From Croceicoccus naphthovorans (GTDB lineage: Bacteria > Pseudomonadota > Alphaproteobacteria > Sphingomonadales > Sphingomonadaceae): a stretch of DNA of 64,000 nt. Below are positions 42,668 to 51,465 of the stretch, piece by piece (positions within the stretch are counted from its first letter, which is position 1; each line of letters begins with the position of its first letter). Position numbers and translations under genes: made by a program. A model generated the notes under the pieces. It was not told the DNA's origin. It ran no database searches and was given only the letters and a program-made list of their open reading frames with translations. The stretch lies in contig NZ_CP011770.1 of the NCBI RefSeq assembly GCF_001028705.1, forward strand, positions 1,057,501 to 1,121,500. The letters run 5' to 3'.

Positions 42668-44719
42668 TCAGGTGAACGAGCCGCCTTCGCTGGCCAGCTT
42701 CTTCAACAGGGCGGCGGGTTTCTGACCCATCGCTTCGAGTCCGGCGACGATCTTCGGCAGCCCGTGAATATCGGCCCAGCACATCGGACCGCCCTGATAG
42801 GCCGGCCAGTTATAGCCGAGGATCGCGGCCACATCGATGTCGCCCGCGCGCATCGCGATGCCTTCCTCCAGAATCTTCGCGCCTTCGTTCACGACGGGGT
42901 ATAGCAGCCCGGCCATGACCTGTTCGGGCGACAGTTCCTTGTCTCCGGCAATTCCGCGATGCTTACGCACCTTGTCGACCACGTCGATTGCCGCCGGGGC
43001 AGGGGTGCCACGGCGCTTCTCATCGTAATCGTAAAAGCCGCCGTTCAATTTCTGACCCCGGCGCTCCAACTTCACCAGCTCGCCGGTCACGTTGACCTCT
43101 GCGGGGAATGTGATGACATCCAGCCCGACAAGGTCGAGCATCTGCAGCGGACCCATCGCAAAGCCATAGTCGCGCATTGCCGAATCGATGACTTGCATCG
43201 GCGTGCCGGCGACCAACATTTCGATCGCCAGGTCGATGTACGGGTACATCAGCCGGTTGGCGATAAATCCGTCGCAAACGCGCGCCAGAACCGGCGTCTT
43301 GCGGATTGCTTTGGCCAGCTTCATGCCGGTGGCGATCACGCTGTCGCTGCTCTTTTCGCCGCGCACGATTTCCAACAGTGGCATGACGTTTGCCGGGCTG
43401 AAGAAGTGCAGGCCCAGCACCATTTCAGGCCGCGAGGTGAAAGTCGCGATGTGATCGATGTCGAGATAGCTGGTGTTCGACGCCAGGATCGCGCCGGGTT
43501 TGGCGATGGTGTCGAGGCGGCTGAACACCTTCTCCTTGATCTCCATCGATTCGAACACGGCCTCGATAATCAGGTCCTTGTCGCCAAGGTCTTCCATGTT
43601 CAGCGATCCGGTCAGCAGGCCCATGCGGGTCTCTACGTCCTCTGCCGTCATGCGGCCCTTTTTCGCGGTGTTCTCGTAATTCTTGCGAATGACGCCAAGC
43701 CCGCGATCCAGCGCTTCCTGCTTCACCTCCACGATGGTGACCGGAATGCCGATGTTGGCAAAGCACATCGCGATACCGCCACCCATCGTACCCGCACCGA
43801 TGACGCCAACGCTCTTCACGTCGATCAGCGGAGTGTCCTTGGCGATATCGGGCACCTTCGCCGTTTCGCGCATGGCGAAGAACACGTGGCGCAGGGCGCG
43901 CGACTGGTCCGATGCGAACAGGGTCATGAACCGCTCGTTCTCGACCGCCATGCCCTCTGCGAAAGGCAATTCGATGGCCGCGCGTACCGTTTCAAGAATG
44001 TGATCGGGCGCAATCACACCGCGGAACATGCGGCCATGTTCGGCCCGAAATTTGTCGAGCAAGTCTGAGTCGGCCCGGTCCTTTTCGGTCCACTCGGTCA
44101 TCTCCGAAACACGCGGCAGCGGCCCGTCCTTGGCCATCACGGCCTTCGCCATGGCCAGCGCTTCGTCCATCAGCGCGTCATCGGCGACGACCTTGTCGAC
44201 CAGACCCATCTTCTCTGCCAGCGGCGCCTTAATCGGCTTGCCGGTGACCATCATTTGCAGCGCCGCTTCGGCACCGACGATGCGGGGCAGGCGCTGCGTC
44301 CCGCCCGCACCGGGCAAGAGGCCAAGCTGCACTTCGGGAACGCCCAGCTTCGCCGAAGCGGCAGCGACGCGGTAATGACAGCCCAGCGCGACTTCCAGCC
44401 CGCCGCCCAGCGCGGTGCCGTAGATCGCTGCGACGACGGGCTTTTCAAGCGCCTCGATCGTGTTGACAACTTCAGGAAGCCACGGATCGGTCATACCGGT
44501 AGCGAATTCGGCAATGTCCGCGCCTGCAGGGAAAGTGCGGGCCTTGGCGGTCAGGACGGCTGCCTTGATGGCGGTGTCGGACGCGATTTTCTCAGCGGCG
44601 GCGACCAGCCCCTTACGCACGGTGGCGCCCAATGCGTTCACCGGCGGATTGTCGATCAGGACGGTGGCGATGCCGTCGACGACCGACAGGCTCACGGTTT
44701 CGGAAAGGCTCTCTGACAT
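42668..44719 (-). CDS. 3-hydroxyacyl-CoA dehydrogenase/enoyl-CoA hydratase fusion (FadJ/FadB alpha-subunit type)
   Basis: 683 residues. The N-terminal crotonase domain has AIYGTALGGGLEVALGCHYRVA and GLLPGAGGTQRLPR. The dehydrogenase domain has the NAD-binding VGVIGAGTMGGGIAMCFANIGIPV (about residues 304-327), ASNTSYLDI and LGLHFFSPANVMPLLEIV. It would carry out two steps of beta-oxidation. No thiolase gene is adjacent. Its long upstream region has the hairpins and small ORF described separately. Confidence 0.92.
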   Translation of the reverse strand: MSESLSETVSLSVVDGIATVLIDNPPVNALGATVRKGLVAAAEKIASDTAIKAAVLTAKARTFPAGADIAEFATGMTDPWLPEVVNTIEALEKPVVAAIYGTALGGGLEVALGCHYRVAAASAKLGVPEVQLGLLPGAGGTQRLPRIVGAEAALQMMVTGKPIKAPLAEKMGLVDKVVADDALMDEALAMAKAVMAKDGPLPRVSEMTEWTEKDRADSDLLDKFRAEHGRMFRGVIAPDHILETVRAAIELPFAEGMAVENERFMTLFASDQSRALRHVFFAMRETAKVPDIAKDTPLIDVKSVGVIGAGTMGGGIAMCFANIGIPVTIVEVKQEALDRGLGVIRKNYENTAKKGRMTAEDVETRMGLLTGSLNMEDLGDKDLIIEAVFESMEIKEKVFSRLDTIAKPGAILASNTSYLDIDHIATFTSRPEMVLGLHFFSPANVMPLLEIVRGEKSSDSVIATGMKLAKAIRKTPVLARVCDGFIANRLMYPYIDLAIEMLVAGTPMQVIDSAMRDYGFAMGPLQMLDLVGLDVITFPAEVNVTGELVKLERRGQKLNGGFYDYDEKRRGTPAPAAIDVVDKVRKHRGIAGDKELSPEQVMAGLLYPVVNEGAKILEEGIAMRAGDIDVAAILGYNWPAYQGGPMCWADIHGLPKIVAGLEAMGQKPAALLKKLASEGGSFT

Positions 44720-44788
44720 GGCGGCGGCTCGCTCCTGCTTGTTCTATGGTTCTGGTCTTGTCGTTCTGGCCCGCGCGTTCGTGCGGAA

Positions 44789-44827
44789 CCATTTGCGGAA
44801 AGCCATGCCGATTCGAGCCGCAAATGG
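44789..44827. repeat. Perfect 10-bp inverted repeat upstream of the fad gene
   Basis: CCATTTGCGG at 44789-44798 is mirrored by CCGCAAATGG at 44818-44827, with a 19-nt spacer; CGGAA flanks both arms imperfectly. It lies 70-108 bases upstream of the fad start. It could be an RNA stem in the leader or an operator. Confidence 0.5.
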
Positions 44828-44888
44828 CAATTCCGTACGGGCATGCGCGGGTTTGCAGTGCCAGAAAGCACGCCAGAGTTGCTGAAAC

Positions 44889-44964
44889 GAGAAAGCCCGT
44901 AGCGCGCATGCCGTTCCGCGCTTTCGCCCGGATGGACAGGCATAGAATGAGAAAGCCCGTAGCG
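44889..44964. repeat. 16-nt direct repeat with 60-nt period
   Basis: GAGAAAGCCCGTAGCG occurs at 44889-44904 and again at 44949-44964. The second copy is the left arm of a perfect hairpin. The first copy has only a degenerate right arm (GCGCTTTCGC near 44918-44927), as if a duplicated hairpin had decayed. Confidence 0.7.
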
Positions 44965-44985
44965 GCACGACCGCTACGGGCTTTC
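44951..44985 (-). terminator. Perfect 15-bp hairpin downstream of the small ORF
   Basis: GAAAGCCCGTAGCGG (44951-44965) pairs without mismatch with CCGCTACGGGCTTTC (44971-44985) around CACGA. Reading the minus strand, the small ORF ends 54 bases earlier and the stem is followed by a moderately T-rich TCATTCT. It is therefore a likely terminator or attenuator ahead of the fad gene. Confidence 0.6.
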
Positions 44986-45038
44986 GCATGGTCAGCGGCC
45001 GGAAGTGCCGCCCTGACGAAACCTCTATCGCCGATCCA

Positions 45039-45095
45039 TCAGCGATAATGCCTCGTAGTGGACTTCACCGACCTCTCTGCTGAACCATGAGACAT
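45039..45095 (-). CDS. Candidate 18-residue small protein or leader peptide
   Basis: The ORF reads MSHGSAERSVKSTTRHYR and then stops at TGA. It is preceded by AAAGGAGGTGATCC (45097-45110), which is fully complementary to the 16S rRNA 3' end, with about seven bases between the GGAGG core and the ATG. The peptide is basic (four Arg, one Lys, two His). It has no run of a single amino acid of the kind used in classical attenuation. It lies on the same strand as the fad gene, with a strong hairpin between. Coding is inferred from the exceptional ribosome-binding site alone. Confidence 0.45.
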   Translation of the reverse strand: MSHGSAERSVKSTTRHYR

Positions 45096-45110
45096 CGGAT
45101 CACCTCCTTT

Positions 45111-45466
45111 CGCGCCGGGGCAAAAATTCCCGCATCGCAGACCCCCATTCATAAGCCTGCGTGCGGCGGGGCCGGGGCGGTACTTCGGATGCGATGCTCT
45201 GCCGTTCGATCGGCCATCGCGTCGTCCGCCCCGTCCTTGATTCGAGAGATTATATTGCTGCGCCGCAACCACAAGTCTTGCGCGAAAATTATTCACTGTC
45301 ATAATCGATGACTTGGACCGGTTAAGGCGCGGAAAGTCCCTGATTCTACTCAGGTTTCCGTAAGGGCCTTGGCATTGCCCGGCCCGTTTCCACACCGTAT
45401 CGAACGACAGCTACGGGTGCGCCGGGGCAGCCTCATTACAGCTATCCACAGGTGCGTTTTCGCGGC
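45111..45466. other. Region without a recognised gene upstream of the small ORF
   Basis: This interval separates the candidate small ORF from the lipoprotein gene at 45467. Open frames on both strands are Arg-rich and low complexity. The AT-richer part near 45245-45310 would suit a promoter firing leftward toward the small ORF. No known RNA family was recognised. Confidence 0.35.
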
Positions 45467-46081
45467 CTAGCGGCAGTCCTCCACCACCCGCGCGATTTCC
45501 GGCCAGCTGGGCAGGTAAAGCGTGGGCGTGTCGGCGACCTGCACCGCGAAGCGCCCGCGGCTGAAAATCACCGAATCGAGGAGCGGCGCGCGCGGCGTCA
45601 CATTCGCCACGGCCTGTCCGTTCTGGACCGAGGCGGAGACCGACTCGACGCTTTCGGTAGTCGTGATCGTCATGATCGGTGCATTGCTGGAAGCCGTGGG
45701 CCGCCACAGGCGAATCATCGGCCCGCCACCGCGCTCACACGCCACGGTGAACTGCACCTGCCCGCCGGGTGCGGTGAACAGTGCGCGGCTGTTGCTGGCG
45801 TCGCCTCGATAGCTCCAGTCGCCCGGCGTGATCGGGGCATCGCGCCAGCTTGCCGGGGCCTGCACCATTGGCGTCGGCGCGGGGGTCGCCGTCGCAACCG
45901 GGGTCGGCGTGGGGGCGGGCATAGTCTCTGGCACGGGCGTCGCCGGGACACAGGCCGACAGCGCAAGCGCGCTGGCCGCCACCATTGCGCCGCCGATCAA
46001 CCAGGTGCGGCGCATCGCGCCATGGGCCATGGATCGGCGTTGGTTGTCGGTCAGGGCGGGCGTATCGTCGCTTGGCGTCAT
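45467..46081 (-). CDS. Hypothetical lipoprotein
   Basis: 204 residues from ATG 46081. A start at 46030 or 46015 would give a shorter, more usual lipoprotein signal, and no candidate has a good ribosome-binding site. The hydrophobic stretch ending LALSACVPA is a clear lipobox. A Pro/Thr/Ala-rich linker follows, then a beta-rich domain with two Cys residues (FTVACERGGG and the final VEDCR). I do not recognise the family. It is divergent from tlyA. Confidence 0.7.
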   Translation of the reverse strand: MTPSDDTPALTDNQRRSMAHGAMRRTWLIGGAMVAASALALSACVPATPVPETMPAPTPTPVATATPAPTPMVQAPASWRDAPITPGDWSYRGDASNSRALFTAPGGQVQFTVACERGGGPMIRLWRPTASSNAPIMTITTTESVESVSASVQNGQAVANVTPRAPLLDSVIFSRGRFAVQVADTPTLYLPSWPEIARVVEDCR

Positions 46082-46152
46082 GCGCGCGTTATGCGAAGGG
46101 CTTGGCTTCGCCACAAGTCCCCAGACGTTCAAACGGTTGTCCCGTCCGCCAA

Positions 46153-46911
46153 ATGCCGACCGCCACCCCCAAGCCGAAGAAACAGCGCGTTGACCAGATG
46201 CTGGTCGAACGCGGGCTGGTCGAAAGCCGCAGCCGCGCGCAGGCGCTGATCATGGCAGGCACGGTGTTCAGCGCCGAGACGAAGATCGCCAAGCCCGGCC
46301 AGACACTGCCCGCCGATGCGCCGCTGGAGGTGCGTGGGCGCGACCATCCGTGGGTCAGCCGGGGCGGTATCAAGCTGGCGCACGCGATCGACCATTTCGG
46401 CTTGGCACCGGCGGGCGCCACCGCGATGGACATCGGCAGCTCTACCGGCGGCTTTACCGACGTGCTGCTGACCAACGGGGCGAAGCATGTCTTCGCGGTC
46501 GATTCGGGCACGAACCAGCTGGCGTGGAAATTGCGGCAGGACCCGCGCGTTACCGTACTGGAACAGACCAGCGCGCGCATCTTGACGCCCGATCACATCG
46601 ACCGGCCTTGCAACTGGGTGGTCTGCGACGCCAGCTTCATCGGCCTGTCCAAAGTGCTCGAAGTGCCGCTCTCGCTGGCCGCGCCAAGCGCAACGCTGAT
46701 TGCCCTGATCAAGCCGCAATTCGAGGTGGGGCGCGGCGAAGTCGGCAAGGGCGGGGTGGTCCGCGATCCGGCGCTGCACGATCGGGTTTGTGACGAGGTG
46801 CGCGACTGGCTGATCGCGTCCGGCTGGATGGTCCGCGGGCTTGTGCCCAGTCCGATCACCGGGCCGGAGGGCAATGTCGAATTTCTCGTCTGGGCGGAAC
46901 GCGGGGCATAG
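46153..46911 (+). CDS. tlyA: TlyA family rRNA 2'-O-methyltransferase/hemolysin-type protein
   Basis: 252 residues from ATG 46153. An N-terminal S4 RNA-binding domain (QRVDQMLVERGLVESRSRAQALIMAG) is fused to an FtsJ-like methyltransferase domain with the SAM motif AMDIGSSTGGFTDVLL and later ALIKPQFEVGRGEVGKGGVV. TlyA methylates cytidines of 16S and 23S rRNA in mycobacteria, and that activity is assumed rather than shown here. Confidence 0.92.
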   Translation: MPTATPKPKKQRVDQMLVERGLVESRSRAQALIMAGTVFSAETKIAKPGQTLPADAPLEVRGRDHPWVSRGGIKLAHAIDHFGLAPAGATAMDIGSSTGGFTDVLLTNGAKHVFAVDSGTNQLAWKLRQDPRVTVLEQTSARILTPDHIDRPCNWVVCDASFIGLSKVLEVPLSLAAPSATLIALIKPQFEVGRGEVGKGGVVRDPALHDRVCDEVRDWLIASGWMVRGLVPSPITGPEGNVEFLVWAERGA

Positions 46912-46948
46912 GCGCGGAACTGCGCGGGTTTCGGGGCGTTTCACGGAT

Positions 46949-47443
46949 ATGGATGAACCTGTCACACCCAATACCTCCGTCCTCAAATGGTCGCTGATCA
47001 CCGTGCCGATCGTGGTCGTGCTGGGCCTGTTTTCGGGCTGGGCTTCGGGTTCGGGCGCGGACGGGCCGTGGTTCGCGGCACTGGTAAAGCCCGACATTTT
47101 CCCGCCGCCGTTCCTGTTTGGGGTGGTGTGGACCATCCTCTACGTGCTGATGGGCTTTGCCCTGGCTTATGTGCTGGCCGCGCCTGCCGGGCCGGATCGG
47201 CGCTTTGCCGTGTTGATCTTTGCGACGCAGCTGTTCGTCAACGTTCTGTGGTCGCCGATTTTCTTTAAGGCCCATCTGATCGCGTTCGCGTTCTTCTGGA
47301 TCCTGCTGCTGATCGTGCTGGTGATGGCGACGATGGCCTATTTCCTTCGGATCAGCCGCATCGCTGCGCTGTTGCTAGTGCCCTACTTCGCGTGGATCTG
47401 TTTTGCCGCCGTGTTGAACCTGCGTTTCTGGCAGTTGAATTGA
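46949..47443 (+). CDS. TspO/MBR family protein
   Basis: 164 residues from ATG 46949 with five membrane helices. Family features visible are WFAALVKPDIFPPPFLFGVVWTILYVLMGFALA and QLFVNVLWSPIFF, with an aromatic-rich C-terminus. TspO binds porphyrins and modulates tetrapyrrole metabolism or stress responses in alphaproteobacteria. It begins 37 bases after tlyA. Confidence 0.9.
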   Translation: MDEPVTPNTSVLKWSLITVPIVVVLGLFSGWASGSGADGPWFAALVKPDIFPPPFLFGVVWTILYVLMGFALAYVLAAPAGPDRRFAVLIFATQLFVNVLWSPIFFKAHLIAFAFFWILLLIVLVMATMAYFLRISRIAALLLVPYFAWICFAAVLNLRFWQLN

Positions 47444-47469
47444 GTCGCATTCGGGCGCATCTATAGGCC

Positions 47470-47766
47470 ATGCAAAGCGACAATCCCCGTATCTCGGACC
47501 TCACCCGCATGTTCACCGCCGCCGCCGGGACCTTTGCCGGCATGGCGCAGGAATCGGCCGAAGCCGCGCGTGAGCGGTTCAAGGAAGCGATGGGCGGTTT
47601 GGACTTCGTCAGCCGCGAGGAATTCGACGCGGTGAAGGAAATGGCCGCCAAGGCGCGCGAAGAGAACGACGCGTTAGCCGCGCGGATCGCCACGCTGGAG
47701 GCGGAAGTGCTGCGCGCTGCTGGCGCGAAGAAGGCAGCGGCGAAGAAGGCTGGACCCGAAGTCTAG
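47470..47766 (+). CDS. ubiK: UbiK family ubiquinone-biosynthesis accessory factor
   Basis: 98 residues. An amphipathic N-terminus is followed by a long coiled coil (FVSREEFDAVKEMAAKAREENDALAARIATLEAEV) and a Lys/Ala-rich tail, the BMFP/UbiK layout. UbiK assists aerobic ubiquinone synthesis and can perturb membranes. The final TAG is shared, through CTAG (47763-47766), with the stop of the convergent gene. Confidence 0.85.
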   Translation: MQSDNPRISDLTRMFTAAAGTFAGMAQESAEAARERFKEAMGGLDFVSREEFDAVKEMAAKAREENDALAARIATLEAEVLRAAGAKKAAAKKAGPEV

Positions 47767-48641
47767 TATGCGACGTAGACGATAGATGTGTGCCAAATAC
47801 CTTTAGCTTTCGTTCCGTCGGCACTTTTTGCTGGTTCGAATTTTGCGTGGCTCATTAATTCTCGACATGCTGTCTCGGCAAATTCCTTTGGTTTAAAATC
47901 AAATTGCGAGAGACATGATGTCGGCGTTCCTGTCTCGTCAACGAACAAGCTGATTTGTAGAGCGCCGTCCTGCCCTCTTTGAAGGGCCCAAGTCGGGTAT
48001 CGATCCGTAACCTTGCGGACTATGCGGCTGTAGTTGAGTGGTACGGGTCCTCTCTGCTGATTGCGCAGAGCCACTGGATCGAAACCCCATGAAACGACTA
48101 AATCATCGACGCAGGAGCGCATTGCCTCGAATGCTTGGTGCAAAGGTCCGGTTAAGAGGGCGACTGCGGGTTTTGCGTTTCCGTCCAAGAAAATACCCTC
48201 TACAGAATTCTCTGCGATTTTCAGCTGCTTCCCGACTGCTTGACCCGAGTTTTCCTCAATCAAAGCTTCTGGATCGTCGTATCCAATTAATTGGTCTGAA
48301 AACACAAAGCCGGTACGAGGACCTGCCCTCATTCTTAGGCGGGTTTTTTTCTCTTTTGGCTCATCAGCACTCCGCCATCGCAAAGTAAAGTTCCGCGTTT
48401 TCGCGTCGAGGCTCGGTCCTAGGACGATAACGTCGAACTTGAGAGTTGGTCCGTACTGCTGAAACTCGAGGATATACATATCGTCACCCTCGCCACCGAA
48501 CCCGCGCCGAAGTTTGCAGCTATCCTCGGCGTAATCCATCACCCACGGCGACGAAGGCTCCAGCCGCAACGGCTCTTTCGCCTGCACGGCAGTGGCGGAT
48601 AGCGCGACGAGCGCGGCGGCAGTGATGAATGCGTCCCTCAT
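47763..48641 (-). CDS. Secreted protein with a C-terminal TonB-like domain
   Basis: 292 residues. A signal peptide (about 1-21, ending VQA) replaces the usual membrane anchor and Pro-rich spacer. Residues ~22-195 form a beta-rich domain I do not recognise. The last ~90 residues (NYSRIVRKVTDRYPTWALQRGQDGALQISLFVDETGTPTSC and the following FEPAKSADGTKAKG) resemble a TonB C-terminal domain. The DNA from about 47770 to 48480 is clearly less GC-rich than its neighbours, while the signal-peptide end returns to the local norm. The protein is more likely periplasmic than a true energy transducer. Confidence 0.7.
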   Translation of the reverse strand: MRDAFITAAALVALSATAVQAKEPLRLEPSSPWVMDYAEDSCKLRRGFGGEGDDMYILEFQQYGPTLKFDVIVLGPSLDAKTRNFTLRWRSADEPKEKKTRLRMRAGPRTGFVFSDQLIGYDDPEALIEENSGQAVGKQLKIAENSVEGIFLDGNAKPAVALLTGPLHQAFEAMRSCVDDLVVSWGFDPVALRNQQRGPVPLNYSRIVRKVTDRYPTWALQRGQDGALQISLFVDETGTPTSCLSQFDFKPKEFAETACRELMSHAKFEPAKSADGTKAKGIWHTSIVYVAY

Positions 48642-48764
48642 TCGCCAATCTTATCACTTGTTTATGACCACTCGGCAAGTCGTGCGCGCTGCGCGCCATG
48701 ATGGGGAACGGGCGATTGATGCGGGCGTTGATCCGGCAAACATCCTTCATGCAAGGTCTCCCCA

Positions 48765-49067
48765 ATGTTCACGCAGCTTAACCCCACGATACCCGTCCAC
48801 GTTCTTGGCAAGGGCGATGGCTATGCATTTGGCATGATCGATTACGGTCAGGAGCATAACCTGATCTGGGTCACCGCCCTCGACGACACCGGAGAAATCT
48901 GGTGCGCGCCCAATCCAAAGGTCCGGCTGGACCGCAACTGGACGATGGGGCGCAAGGAAAACCCCGAGGTCGCCGCCGAAAAGGCCGCGATGAAGATCGA
49001 GGCGGGGATGAGCGACGCGGGCGCGCCTGTTCCCTGTGCCTGTGAGAGCGTACCAGCGACCATTTGA
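48765..49067 (+). CDS. Conserved-looking hypothetical protein
   Basis: 100 residues, soluble. The first half reads as beta strands (PTIPVHVLGKGDGYAFGMIDYG, NLIWVTALDDTGEIWCAPNP) and the second half as a helix rich in Ala and Glu. It has no signal or membrane segment. I do not recognise a family. A typical start with purines upstream (CAAGGTCTCCCCA) and codon use like its neighbours favour a real gene. Confidence 0.65.
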   Translation: MFTQLNPTIPVHVLGKGDGYAFGMIDYGQEHNLIWVTALDDTGEIWCAPNPKVRLDRNWTMGRKENPEVAAEKAAMKIEAGMSDAGAPVPCACESVPATI

Positions 49068-49123
49068 AGAATTGCCGTCCCGCCTCCTTGTGCGGGGATG
49101 CTGAATTCGCCTAGCACCTGCCC

Positions 49124-49756
49124 ATGCGGCACATTGGCACCGACCGGCAGGCCCTGGCCATCGCGATTGCGGTATTGGCAGGCTATGTCGATGCCATCGG
49201 CTATGTCGCCAGTGGCGGGTTCTTCGTCTCGTTCATGTCGGGCAACTCCACCCGGCTGGGGGTCGGGCTGGCGCGGGCTCCGTTCGCGGCCATGTTGGCG
49301 GGCGGGCTGATCCTGTCTTTCCTTGCCGGTGTCATAGCCTGCTCCACAATGCGCATGCGCTGGCGGTTTGGAGCGGGCGCGGTCATGACGGGGGTGGCCC
49401 TGCTGATCGCGGTCGCCGCCGGCACCGCGCCGTTTGTCCGTCCCTATTTCGTCTTGCTGCCCGTTGCCGCCGCTATGGGGATGGTGAACCTTGTCTTCGA
49501 AACGGAGGGCGAGGTGCGTTTCGGGCTGACATACATGACCGGCACCCTCGTCAAGCTGGGGCAGGGCATAGCCCGCGCGCTGACCGGAGCTGACCGCATG
49601 GGTTGGCTGCCGTTCCTGTTGCTTTGGGCCGGGCTGGTCGTGGGCGGGGTGGCCGGGGTCTTCGCCTGGCTGGGGCTTGGGCCGCTGGCCTTGTGGATCG
49701 CGGCTGGATGGGCGGCGGCGTTGTGCTGGCCGCTCGCCCGGATGGAGCGCGTCTGA
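49124..49756 (+). CDS. DUF1275 (YoaK-like) membrane protein
   Basis: 210 residues with six predicted membrane helices. The family signature AGYVDAIGYVASGGFFVSFMSGNSTRLGVGLA is near the N-terminus and GMVNLVFETEGEVRFGLTYMTGTLVKLGQGIARAL near the middle. The function is unknown. It ends one base before recO. Confidence 0.88.
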   Translation: MRHIGTDRQALAIAIAVLAGYVDAIGYVASGGFFVSFMSGNSTRLGVGLARAPFAAMLAGGLILSFLAGVIACSTMRMRWRFGAGAVMTGVALLIAVAAGTAPFVRPYFVLLPVAAAMGMVNLVFETEGEVRFGLTYMTGTLVKLGQGIARALTGADRMGWLPFLLLWAGLVVGGVAGVFAWLGLGPLALWIAAGWAAALCWPLARMERV

Positions 49757-49757
49757 C

Positions 49758-50360
49758 ATGCAGATCCGCGCCCCTGCCATCGTCTGTGCCAGCCGCCCGC
49801 ATGGTGAAACGGCGGCCATCGCGCGGGTTCTGACGCGTGAATACGGCTTGCTTGCGGGCTATGTTGCGGGTGCGCGTGGGCGCAAGCTGCGGCCCGTGCT
49901 GATCCCGGGCAATCTGGTCTCCGCCGATCTGGCCGCGCGGTCGGCCAGCCAGTTGCCGTTCCTGAAACTGGAACTTGTCCAAAGCCGCGGGCCATGGCTG
50001 ACCGAGCCTTTGCCCGCCAGCGCGATCCAGTGGGCGACGACGCTGGCCGCGACCGTCTTGCCCGAGCACAACCCCTATCCCGCGCTGCACGATACGCTGA
50101 ACGCCTTGTTGGAGGCGATCTGCAACGCTCCGTCCGCGCGCGGCTGGGCGCTGGCGATGGCGAAGTTCGAGACGCTGGTGATGCGCGATCTCGGCTATGG
50201 CGGGGATATGCCGCCGATGGCCGGGGACTGGGCCGCAATCATGGACGTCCTTGAAAGATCGGGGCGGCAATTATCCCGCAGGCTGCTTGCGGATCGCCGC
50301 ACGAATGTTATGGGCGCGCGCGAGTTGATGATGCAGCGGCTGGCGCGGATCGCCGGCTAG
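49758..50360 (+). CDS. recO: DNA repair protein RecO
   Basis: 200 residues from ATG 49758. The N-terminal OB fold starts IRAPAIVCASRPHGETAAIARVLTREYGLLAGYVAGARGRK. A helical domain follows with PYPALHDTLNALLEAI and FETLVMRDLGY. RecO loads RecA at gapped DNA. The protein is slightly shorter than the E. coli enzyme, and the zinc-finger cysteines are absent. Confidence 0.9.
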   Translation: MQIRAPAIVCASRPHGETAAIARVLTREYGLLAGYVAGARGRKLRPVLIPGNLVSADLAARSASQLPFLKLELVQSRGPWLTEPLPASAIQWATTLAATVLPEHNPYPALHDTLNALLEAICNAPSARGWALAMAKFETLVMRDLGYGGDMPPMAGDWAAIMDVLERSGRQLSRRLLADRRTNVMGARELMMQRLARIAG

Positions 50361-50378
50361 CGCCACAGGGGAAACGTT

Positions 50379-51434
<1,056 letters not shown>

Positions 51435-51465
51435 TAAGGTTAATGGACTAGCACCGGCATCGATC

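Noticed and set aside
44744..44989. 81-codon minus-strand ORF upstream of the fad gene
   Set aside because: It runs through the perfect hairpin and its decayed copy, so its repeated peptide is a by-product of the DNA repeats. It has no good ribosome-binding site.
45097..45110. GGATCACCTCCTTT on the + strand as a 16S rRNA 3' end
   Set aside because: No other 16S sequence surrounds it. On the minus strand it is better explained as the ribosome-binding site of an 18-codon ORF.
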